A DNA stretch of 7,496 bases from Bacteroidales bacterium UBA2764 (lineage in GTDB: Bacteria; Bacteroidota; Bacteroidia; Bacteroidales; Paludibacteraceae): assembly GCA_002352705.1 (NCBI GenBank), contig DEIW01000014.1, positions 1 to 7,496 of the forward strand. Direction: 5' to 3'. How positions within the stretch are numbered: the first letter of the stretch is position 1; each line of letters begins with the position of its first letter. The translations under genes were made by a program, and so were the position numbers. A model generated the notes under the pieces. It was not told the origin of the DNA and did no database searches. It saw nothing but the letters and a program-made list of their open reading frames with translations. This document shows positions 1 through 5,961 of this stretch, piece after piece.

Positions 1-39
1 CCACTGCGGCTGGTTGACATTACTTACTTTTACTTTCAT
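1..39 (-). CDS. N-terminal fragment of a leftward gene, product unknown
   Basis: Only 13 codons lie in the window, reading MKVKVSNVNQPQW from an ATG at 39-37 and running off the left edge with no stop. The start is chosen because an in-frame stop (TAA at 54-52) lies just upstream, this is the first ATG after it, and the preceding bases are A-rich as is usual before Bacteroidota starts. A promoter of the right type and orientation lies at 132-162, giving a leader of about 85 nt. An alternative ATG at 20-18 in another frame is possible but less attractive. The peptide is too short to assign to any family. Confidence 0.5.
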   Translation of the reverse strand, partial: MKVKVSNVNQPQW

Positions 40-87
40 GTGTATATGTTTTTATTGAATTATTGTCTTTTTGGCACACATTTTACC

Positions 88-114
88 AGGCTTCCCGGTA
101 CATCCGGGAGGTCT
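88..114 (-). other. Hairpin in the leader of the leftward gene
   Basis: Bases 93-98 and 104-109 (TCCCGG and CCGGGA) form a perfect 6-bp stem around a TACAT loop. The pairing can be extended to 88/114 with two imperfect positions. These are G-T wobbles when read as plus-strand RNA but A-C mismatches in the minus-strand transcript that should contain the region. No run of T follows in either direction, so it is not an ordinary intrinsic terminator. It would sit in the 5' leader between the start site near 126 and the ATG at 39. Its role is unknown. Confidence 0.4.
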
Positions 115-131
115 AGTAGTGAAAAACGCCG

Positions 132-162
132 CAAAATTACTGTTTTTTTTTGAAATACGCAA
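132..162 (-). promoter_or_regulatory. Bacteroidota-type promoter for the leftward gene
   Basis: On the minus strand a TTG (162-160) is followed after exactly 20 bp by TAATTTTG (139-132), matching the Bacteroidota sigma factor consensus of TTTG near -33 and TAnnTTTG near -7. The spacer contains a run of nine A. Transcription would start around 125-127 and proceed left. The layout is nearly the same as in the two other promoters of this window (192-222 and 7463-7493). Confidence 0.8.
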
Positions 163-191
163 AAAAAAGTGTTCTCTCCTGCGTTTTTTTC

Positions 192-222
192 TTGCATATA
201 TGCAAAAAAAATACTAATTTTG
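192..222 (+). promoter_or_regulatory. Bacteroidota-type promoter for the rightward gene block
   Basis: TTG at 192-194 and TAATTTTG at 215-222 are separated by exactly 20 bp, fitting the Bacteroidota -33/-7 consensus. The spacer holds CATATATGC followed by eight A. The expected start of transcription is about 227-230, leaving a leader of about 55 nt to the ATG at 285. The upstream edge lies 29 bp from the opposite promoter at 132-162, so the two form a divergent pair. Confidence 0.85.
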
Positions 223-284
223 CAGCCGCAAACAAATGATTGAAAGTAGAAAGACCGCAGCAGAGCTGCTCAGAGACAGATGGC

Positions 285-1565
285 ATGATGAATGGATTGA
301 TGATTGTGATAATGGCAGTGATGAGTTGGACGGTGGCGTCAAAGAACACTGTTCAAGGTAGTGGCGAAATCCCTGCCGGTGTCACAACGTCATATACCTG
401 TACATACCAGAAAGGCACCGTCAGAGCGGGAGATAGAGCGGTACTGACCTTGAACGGAATAGAGAAGGAGAAAATTCAACGGATAGACGTCCGGATGAAG
501 TGCAACAAGAGTAGCGGAGCCGGTGTATTTACGGTGCAGGCTGACGGCAAGACGATTGTCACGAAGTCGGGCAATTTTATGGAATGGACAGGTGCGTATG
601 ACCATATCAACTACATACCGGTGACTCTTTTTTCCGGAGGTGCGTACCAAGGAGAGAAATGGGATATTTATCTGGAAGGAACGGAGAACTCGCTATATAT
701 AGACTCGTATGATATCTATTATGAACCGTCTCCGGCATATACAGTACGCCTGATGTGCGGTGGCACGATATTTGAGGAACGGACGGAGACGCGAGGCGGT
801 GCAGGAGTAATTCTGCCGCTACTGCCGGATAGGGATGAATGGCAGTTCGCAGGATGGGTGCAGGGTGAGTTCTGGCATGTGTCTGAGCCGCCGGAGATGT
901 TGTATGGAGGAACGCTCTTTTATCCGGAGAGGGATATCACACTCTGGGCAGCCTATGTCTATCGTGAGAAGCCGGACGAGGGATATGTAGAAGAATTAGA
1001 GGACGGCGAATATTTGTATGTGAGTGATGTCGGTTCGGAGTCGAAGGCGCTGGCCGGAGTGCCGGAAAACGGAGAGATGGCGTATGGTCCGATAGATCCC
1101 AATAACACGGATTTGTATTATAGGATGAGTTTTACCCCTTCGCGCGACACCGTATATATCACACATTCAAAGACCAATACGCCGATAGGATATAACTCTC
1201 AAGCGAAGATGACGGCAGCGAAGTCTCCCTGGCGGGTGCATCATAATGGCGTGCAGACGGTGATTTACACTATGATAGGCGGGAAAAATTATGCCTTATG
1301 GCTGAGCATCTATGACAAGACGCTGACGTACGTTTACGCGGGGCTTTTGAGGAGCGATAATATTTTCAACGCTCCTATGCGGCTGAGGCGTCCGGCCGGC
1401 AATGAAGAGACCGTCTATACCTGTCATCCGGAGAGCGGAGTAGGGATAGAGGCAACCCCATGCGGCTTTCCCTCACGGCGAGAGAAGGTGCTGCGTAACG
1501 GCGTGCTCTATCTGATATACGAAGGACGGATGTATGATGTACGAGGAAGAAAATTGGAAAATTGA
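285..1565 (+). CDS. Secreted protein of unknown function with an InlB/Flg_new-like repeat and a C-terminal tail
   Basis: A 426-residue protein if translation starts at ATG 285; I do not recognise a named family over its full length. Residues 4-18 form a hydrophobic segment (GLMIVIMAVMSWTVA) suggesting a signal peptide, although the n-region has no Lys or Arg. Residues about 33-147 are beta-rich and may be a carbohydrate-binding-like sandwich, which is inference. Residues about 152-224 resemble the Listeria-Bacteroides (Flg_new) repeat, with FAGW at 188-191 and ERDITLWAAY at 215-224. The last 26 residues (KVLRNG...YDVRGRKLE) resemble tails of Bacteroidales secreted proteins and may be a type IX sorting signal variant. 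The start is uncertain: the frame is open to a TTG at 240, which would add 15 residues with positive charges, but ATG 285 (or 288) leaves a more usual leader. The next gene follows after 2 bp, so co-expression with the peptidase is likely. Confidence 0.75.
   Translation: MMNGLMIVIMAVMSWTVASKNTVQGSGEIPAGVTTSYTCTYQKGTVRAGDRAVLTLNGIEKEKIQRIDVRMKCNKSSGAGVFTVQADGKTIVTKSGNFMEWTGAYDHINYIPVTLFSGGAYQGEKWDIYLEGTENSLYIDSYDIYYEPSPAYTVRLMCGGTIFEERTETRGGAGVILPLLPDRDEWQFAGWVQGEFWHVSEPPEMLYGGTLFYPERDITLWAAYVYREKPDEGYVEELEDGEYLYVSDVGSESKALAGVPENGEMAYGPIDPNNTDLYYRMSFTPSRDTVYITHSKTNTPIGYNSQAKMTAAKSPWRVHHNGVQTVIYTMIGGKNYALWLSIYDKTLTYVYAGLLRSDNIFNAPMRLRRPAGNEETVYTCHPESGVGIEATPCGFPSRREKVLRNGVLYLIYEGRMYDVRGRKLEN
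1549..1564 (+). repeat. Tandem 8-bp repeat (GAAAATTG x2) at the gene junction
   Basis: GAAAATTG occurs at 1549-1556 and again at 1557-1564, with a partial third copy (AAAATG) running into the ATG at 1568. It covers the last codons of the secreted-protein gene, including most of its TGA stop (1563-1565). Because the unit is not a multiple of three, loss of one copy would remove the stop and join the two genes in frame. Confidence 0.8.
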
Positions 1566-1567
1566 AA

Positions 1568-3649
1568 ATGAAAGGATTATTATTTATATTAACTATTTTG
1601 CCGGCTTTATTGTCCGGCGAATATAACGCCCGAACCCTGAGTGTCGCCGAGCAGGACAGCATACTGAAGGAACGAAGTGACGAAGTACGAAGTATAAAGG
1701 AGGAAGGCGTAAGTACACGGTACCGTTTGGAGCATGAGAACGAGCAGAAGATTTTCCGCCATTCGATGACTGCCGACTGGTATGTAGTAGATACGATGCG
1801 AAAGACCCGCAAGCGTCTCGGTGAAGGAATGGGCGTAGAAGCAGTTCGTGATGCGTTGATGAGTCCTAACGGCCGTTATGTGGCGTTTGCGAGCGGTAAT
1901 AACCTGTATGTCCATAAACTGGATTTCGGGACCGAAGTAGCGGTAACGAAAGACGAGGATGCAGATATTATCAATGGAACCGCCGACTGGTTGTACGAAG
2001 AGGAATTCGGAATCACCGCTCTTTATGCCTGGAGTCCTGATTCCAAGCAGTTGGCATTCGTGAAATTAGACGAACGGGAGGTGGCGACTTTCGAATGGCA
2101 GATGTTTTTGAATGTCCAAGGAGGTATGCAGAGCACCAAGGATTATCCACAGTACCCGGGCAAAGAGAATCTGCGTTACCCGAAAGCCGGATGCAAGAAC
2201 GCCACTGCCAGTATCTGTATCTACGATATACCTACCAAAGGGACGGTTAAGTTAAGCGAGTTAGCCGGTGAACGCATGAGAGATTTCTATTTCCCACGAT
2301 TGCGATGGACGGACAGCGGTGAGTTATTGGTGTTGGGTCTGAACAGAGACCAGACGAAAATGGAGGTGTTCTCCTGCAATGCCAAATCGACGGTATGCCA
2401 TCCCTTATATAAGGAAGAGAGCAAACGTTATTTTATCGATTATGAGCTTTTTGACGCATGGAAATGGTTGAGCAACGGTCGTTTTATCGTATTGAGCGAG
2501 AAAGACGGTTGGCGTCGCGCCTATCTGTATAACAAACAAGGCATAGAGCAGAAAGCACTCACACCGGAAGGCATTGATGTGACAGCCCTGTATGCCGTAA
2601 ACGAGAAGACACAAACGCTCTTTTATCAAGCGGCGACCACGCCTGCAACGCGAGATATCTATGGTGTGAATATTAAGAAAGGCGAGATAACCAGAATTAC
2701 AGGCGGTGACGGTATGTACAGTGCGCGGTTTGCCACAGATGCGAACAGCGCTATTATCTGCTATCAATCATTCAATACACCTAACAGATATACGCTGTAT
2801 AAAAACCCCTCCCGTCCTCCCCTCAAGGGAGGAGAATTATTGCTGAGCAATGATTCGCTGGCGGAGGCATGGAAGGCAAACGGTTTGCCGGAGCCGGAAT
2901 TGATGCGTATACCTAATGGTAAGGGGCAGGAGTTAGAGGCAATGCTGATGATAAGTGACAAAGTGACCAAGGACCAAGGACCAAGCCCATTGGTAGTGAT
3001 GCATTACTCGGGTCCGGCGAGTCAGCGTGTGCTGAATAGATGGCGGAAGAGATTCGAGTATGCCTTGGTAGAAGAAGGTTATGCCGTACTGATTGTTGAT
3101 GCGCGCGGAAGTGACTGCAGGGGCAGGGAATGGCGCAACGAGACCTACATGAACCTCGGTATCAAAGAAGCAGAGGATCTGATTGCTGCGGCTCAATGGG
3201 CAGCTCAACGAGACGATATAGACGGCGAGAGAATGGCCATCTTAGGATGGAGTTACGGCGGATACGAGACATTGATGACCATGAGCACCAAAGGCCATCC
3301 GTTCAAAGCCGGTGTGGCGATCGCGCCCGTGACCGACTGGCGTCTGTATGATAGTGCTTATACGGAGCGCTATATGCGTCGACCGCAGGTCAACCCGCGC
3401 GGATACGAGGAGGCTTCGCTGATGAACCATGTGGAGGACATGAGCGGCAAGGTGCTTATTATTCACGGAACGGGCGATGACAATGTTCACGTGCAGCACG
3501 CGATGCAGTATTTCGATGCGCTCGTACGGGCGGACAAACAGTTTGAGATGCAGCTCTATCCGGATGACAATCATTTCCTAAAGAAGGGCAAGAACGCTAT
3601 TCATATGCATGAGCGCGTGCTGGGCTTTTTGGAACGAGTTTTAAAGTAA
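1568..3649 (+). CDS. Dipeptidyl peptidase IV (prolyl oligopeptidase family S9B)
   Basis: A 693-residue serine peptidase predicted to release X-Pro or X-Ala dipeptides from peptide N-termini, probably in the periplasm or at the surface. The N-terminus (MKGLLFILTILPALLSG) is a signal peptide. Residues about 60-450 form the DPPIV beta-propeller and carry DWLYEEEFG, whose second and third Glu (145, 146) match the pair that holds the substrate amino terminus in DPP IV. The alpha/beta-hydrolase domain (about 470-693) has HYSGPASQ with the oxyanion Tyr480, GWSYGGY with nucleophile Ser562, GTGDDNVH with Asp637 and Asn639, and DDNH with His669. All key residues are present. ATG 1568 is preferred over the in-frame TTG 1562, which overlaps the previous stop. 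It lies 2 bp after the secreted-protein gene. Oddities are a hairpin-encoded PSRPPLKGG segment (414-422) and a heptamer repeat within the coding sequence. Length is slightly below the usual 720-730. Confidence 0.95.
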   Translation: MKGLLFILTILPALLSGEYNARTLSVAEQDSILKERSDEVRSIKEEGVSTRYRLEHENEQKIFRHSMTADWYVVDTMRKTRKRLGEGMGVEAVRDALMSPNGRYVAFASGNNLYVHKLDFGTEVAVTKDEDADIINGTADWLYEEEFGITALYAWSPDSKQLAFVKLDEREVATFEWQMFLNVQGGMQSTKDYPQYPGKENLRYPKAGCKNATASICIYDIPTKGTVKLSELAGERMRDFYFPRLRWTDSGELLVLGLNRDQTKMEVFSCNAKSTVCHPLYKEESKRYFIDYELFDAWKWLSNGRFIVLSEKDGWRRAYLYNKQGIEQKALTPEGIDVTALYAVNEKTQTLFYQAATTPATRDIYGVNIKKGEITRITGGDGMYSARFATDANSAIICYQSFNTPNRYTLYKNPSRPPLKGGELLLSNDSLAEAWKANGLPEPELMRIPNGKGQELEAMLMISDKVTKDQGPSPLVVMHYSGPASQRVLNRWRKRFEYALVEEGYAVLIVDARGSDCRGREWRNETYMNLGIKEAEDLIAAAQWAAQRDDIDGERMAILGWSYGGYETLMTMSTKGHPFKAGVAIAPVTDWRLYDSAYTERYMRRPQVNPRGYEEASLMNHVEDMSGKVLIIHGTGDDNVHVQHAMQYFDALVRADKQFEMQLYPDDNHFLKKGKNAIHMHERVLGFLERVLK
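2815..2833. repeat. GC-rich hairpin inside the peptidase coding sequence
   Basis: TCCTCCC (2815-2821) pairs perfectly with GGGAGGA (2827-2833) around a 5-nt CTCAA loop. It lies in a larger C-rich then G-rich stretch (about 2805-2834) encoding PSRPPLKGG at residues 414-422 of the peptidase. The sequence resembles GC-rich palindromes dispersed in Bacteroidota genomes, which is from memory and not tested here. It falls near the propeller-hydrolase boundary, in a likely loop, and keeps the frame open. Confidence 0.7.
2965..2985 (+). repeat. Three perfect copies of heptamer GACCAAG in the peptidase gene
   Basis: GACCAAG occurs at 2965-2971, 2972-2978 and 2979-2985 with no mismatch, encoding the loop TKDQGPS just before the hydrolase domain strand that leads to HYSGPASQ. 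Three copies are 21 bp and keep the frame; any gain or loss of one or two copies would shift it and remove the catalytic domain. Confidence 0.9.
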
Positions 3650-3651
3650 GC

Positions 3652-3685
3652 GTACCGTCGAGACCTCGTCGGAACGTCGTCGAGA
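3652..3685. repeat. Imperfect inverted repeat and 8-bp direct repeat between the peptidase and permease genes
   Basis: Bases 3652-3675 are nearly palindromic: CCG, a T-T mismatch and CGA (3655-3661) pair with TCG, T and CGG (3666-3672) around a GACC loop, with outer G-C and T-A pairs. CGTCGAGA occurs at 3656-3663 and again at 3678-3685. No T run follows, so a rho-independent terminator is not supported. It starts 3 bp after the peptidase stop. It could be an mRNA-processing or stabilising hairpin, or part of a dispersed repeat. Confidence 0.5.
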
Positions 3686-3700
3686 AATGGTATAAGTGAA

Positions 3701-3714
3701 AAATCACAAATTAC
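3701..3714 (+). repeat. Short heptamer repeat AAATYAC x2 in the permease leader
   Basis: AAATCAC (3701-3707) is followed directly by AAATTAC (3708-3714), 20 bp before the permease ATG. The same stretch holds a weak GTGA/TCAC stem (3696-3699 with 3704-3707). The remainder of the 84-bp spacer contains no TAnnTTTG promoter box on the plus strand. Confidence 0.5.
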
Positions 3715-3733
3715 AAGATAACAATTTAATATC

Positions 3734-5002
3734 ATGAGTGCAAAACAAAACAAGACTTTAACAATGGTCACAATCATTGCAATGATGTTTCTATATGCAA
3801 TGATTGCGTTTGTAACGAATTTAGCTGCCCCGGTAGGCAAGATATGGGGCGAGTCATTCACTGATCCTGCGCAAGCCGAGCGGATGGGTATGTTAGGTAA
3901 TCTATTCAATTTCTTAGCATATCTGATAATGGGTATCCCTGCAGGAAATATACTGAGCAAGATAGGTTATAAGAAAACCGCCCTTATTGCTCTCGCTTTG
4001 GGATTCGTAGGTATGGGTGTACAATGGTTAAGCGGAGTAACCGATAGTTTCTTTGTCTATTTGGCAGGTTCGCTTATCGGCGGTTTCTGCGTATGTATGC
4101 TGAATACCGTAGGCAACCCGATGCTCAACTTGCTTGGCGGCGGAGGAAAGAAAGGCAACCAATTGAATCTGATAGGAGGGACCTTCCAGTCATTAGTCCA
4201 GGCACTGACTCCGATGGTGGTAGGCGCTATCATCGGTACTGAGTTAGCCGGCAAAGAGATAGACGATGTCAATATCGTTCTGTATATAGCAATGGCAATT
4301 TTCGCGCTGATATTTGTTATCATCTATTTCACACCTATCGCAGAGCCCCAACAGACGGGTGAGGGTATTACCTATGAACGCAGTCCGTTTGCTTTCCGGC
4401 ATTTTACGCTGGGTGCACTGGCAATCTTTTGCTATATGGGGATTGAAATCGGAGTACCGGCAACATTGGTTTCCTATTTGAAAGGCATAGACGGAATAGG
4501 GTATGATGCCGCTACTTTCATGGCGGGTTTATTCTTTATTATGATGCTTGTGGGCCGAGCTATCGGTTCGGCAGTAGGAGGCAAAGTGTCCAGTAAGGCG
4601 ATGGTTACTTTTGTAGCATCCTTAGCAGTAGTGCTGATGGTACTCGCTATCATTTTAGGAGACAGCATAAAAATCCCGATGATTGCCAACTGGTCCTTTG
4701 ACGTGCAGGCGATGCCTATTGCTTCCGTGCTGATTATGCTTGTCGGTTTATGCGGTTCGGTCATGTGGGGAAGTATCTTCAATCTGGCAACCGAGGGATT
4801 AGGCAAATACACAGCCAAAGCGTCAGGAATCTTTATGATGATGGTAGTAGGCGGAGGAATATTGCCATATATCCAGAGCGCCTGCGTCTCCTTTATGGGA
4901 TGCCTGCTATCGTATATCGTTCCGATAGCCTGCGCAGCCTATATCTTATGTTATGCCTTATTCGGCAGCAAGAATGTGAATACAGATATTAAAATAGATT
5001 AA
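3734..5002 (+). CDS. FHS-family major facilitator sugar permease (GluP/FucP/NagP-like)
   Basis: A 422-residue inner-membrane protein with about 12 hydrophobic segments (roughly 11-32, 52-74, 80-100, 105-125, 150-170, 180-200, 222-245, 260-282, 288-308, 325-350, 360-382, 385-409) separated by a central hydrophilic loop near 201-220. It has hallmarks of the fucose-galactose-hexose symporter branch: LNTVGNPMLNLLG followed by QLNLIGGTFQS (123-153), and WGSIFNLATEGLGKYTAKASG (345-365) followed by GGGILP (373-378). These proteins import a monosaccharide with protons or sodium. The substrate cannot be read from sequence; hexose or N-acetylhexosamine is likely given the kinase 2 bp downstream. ATG 3734 is the only sensible start, preceded by an A/T-rich leader. 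It is probably co-transcribed with the kinase and deacetylase. Confidence 0.93.
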   Translation: MSAKQNKTLTMVTIIAMMFLYAMIAFVTNLAAPVGKIWGESFTDPAQAERMGMLGNLFNFLAYLIMGIPAGNILSKIGYKKTALIALALGFVGMGVQWLSGVTDSFFVYLAGSLIGGFCVCMLNTVGNPMLNLLGGGGKKGNQLNLIGGTFQSLVQALTPMVVGAIIGTELAGKEIDDVNIVLYIAMAIFALIFVIIYFTPIAEPQQTGEGITYERSPFAFRHFTLGALAIFCYMGIEIGVPATLVSYLKGIDGIGYDAATFMAGLFFIMMLVGRAIGSAVGGKVSSKAMVTFVASLAVVLMVLAIILGDSIKIPMIANWSFDVQAMPIASVLIMLVGLCGSVMWGSIFNLATEGLGKYTAKASGIFMMMVVGGGILPYIQSACVSFMGCLLSYIVPIACAAYILCYALFGSKNVNTDIKID

Positions 5003-5004
5003 CC

Positions 5005-5961
5005 ATGAAAAAATATGCATTAGGTATCGACTTAGGCGGTACAGGTACCAAGTTCGGTCTGGTAAACGAGGAGGGTCAAGTACTCCGCAGTAATTCAATC
5101 CCAACCCAGCAATACCCGAATATCGACGAGTATTGCGATGTACTCTGCAACGGGCTCAAGCAGTTAGTGGCAGACGAAGGAATCGGGATGAGTGATATAG
5201 TAGGAATCGGTTGCGGTGCTCCGAATGCCAATTTCTATTCCGGATGTATCGAGCAGGCACCGAACCTGCCGTGGAAAGGCGTAGTGCCGTTCGCCAAACT
5301 GATCAGCGAACGTATGGGTGTCAAATGTACCATCACCAATGACGCCAATGCTGCGGCGCAAGGCGAGATGATTTACGGTTCGGCGAGAGGTATGAAGAAT
5401 TTCATCGTCATTACTCTCGGTACCGGCGTAGGCTCAGGAATCGTGATTGACGGAAAATTACTATACGGTCATGACGGTTTCGCAGGCGAGTTAGGCCATT
5501 GCAAGATTGATCATTCGGGTAACGGGCGTCTTTGCGGCTGCGGCCAGAAGGGCTGTATCGAAGCCTATGCTTCTGCAACCGGCGTAGCCCGTACAGCCAA
5601 AGAGATCGTCACCTCTACCACCCAGCCGACGCTGCTCCGTCAAGTGGCAGACATCGATCATATCACCTCCAAAGATGTGTTTGATGCCGCAGAGAAGGGC
5701 GATTTGGTAGCGAAAGAGATATTCGACTACACGGGTCATCTGCTGGGTCAGAAACTGGCGGATTTCGTCCATTTCTCATCCCCTGAGGCAATTATCCTCT
5801 TCGGCGGACTGACCAAGTCCGGTCATTGGATCATGGACCCGATCCGCGAGGCGCTGGACGAGAATCTGATGCCGATATGGAAAGGCAAAATACCGGTTTC
5901 TATCTCTGTGCTCAAAGATAGCGACGCCGCTATCCTCGGCGCTTCATCATTAGCATGGTAA
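5005..5961 (+). CDS. ROK-family sugar kinase (glucokinase or N-acetylhexosamine kinase type)
   Basis: A 318-residue cytoplasmic ATP-dependent sugar kinase. The phosphate-binding loop DLGGTGTKFGLV (9-20), catalytic Asp113 in TNDANAAAQGE, second phosphate motif TLGTGVGSG (137-145), ELGH (162-165) and the zinc-binding LCGCGQKGC (Cys177, Cys179, Cys184, with His165) are all intact, as is FGG near 266-268. Length is typical. Bacteroides RokA of the same family phosphorylates glucose, mannose and N-acetylglucosamine; which of these applies here is not settled. It starts 2 bp after the permease stop, so translational coupling is likely, and the pairing implies that it phosphorylates the imported sugar. 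The deacetylase start overlaps its end by 7 bp. Confidence 0.95.
   Translation: MKKYALGIDLGGTGTKFGLVNEEGQVLRSNSIPTQQYPNIDEYCDVLCNGLKQLVADEGIGMSDIVGIGCGAPNANFYSGCIEQAPNLPWKGVVPFAKLISERMGVKCTITNDANAAAQGEMIYGSARGMKNFIVITLGTGVGSGIVIDGKLLYGHDGFAGELGHCKIDHSGNGRLCGCGQKGCIEAYASATGVARTAKEIVTSTTQPTLLRQVADIDHITSKDVFDAAEKGDLVAKEIFDYTGHLLGQKLADFVHFSSPEAIILFGGLTKSGHWIMDPIREALDENLMPIWKGKIPVSISVLKDSDAAILGASSLAW

Noticed and set aside
257..269. GCAGC/GCTGC hairpin in the first gene's leader as a riboswitch or attenuator
   Set aside because: The stem is only five base pairs with a 3-nt loop and nothing else in the roughly 55-nt leader supports a regulatory fold.
137..349. Leftward 70-codon ORF across the divergent promoters
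   Set aside because: It would run through both promoter elements and poly-A tracts and gives a low-complexity Lys-rich end; not a credible gene.
236..361. Short ORF product containing DDCDNGSDEL, reminiscent of an LDL-receptor class A calcium motif
   Set aside because: The rest of the domain and its cysteines are absent and the frame overlaps a better-supported signal peptide; chance resemblance.
1375..1812. Leftward 145-codon ORF opposite the gene junction
   Set aside because: It is antisense to two well-supported coding regions, has no recognisable motif and no promoter.
3696..3707. GTGA/TCAC stem before the permease as a terminator
   Set aside because: The 4-bp stem is too weak and no T run follows.
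4750..4992. Rightward 80-codon ORF within the permease gene
   Set aside because: It is an alternate frame of conserved permease segments, rich in Arg and Ser as expected for an out-of-frame reading.
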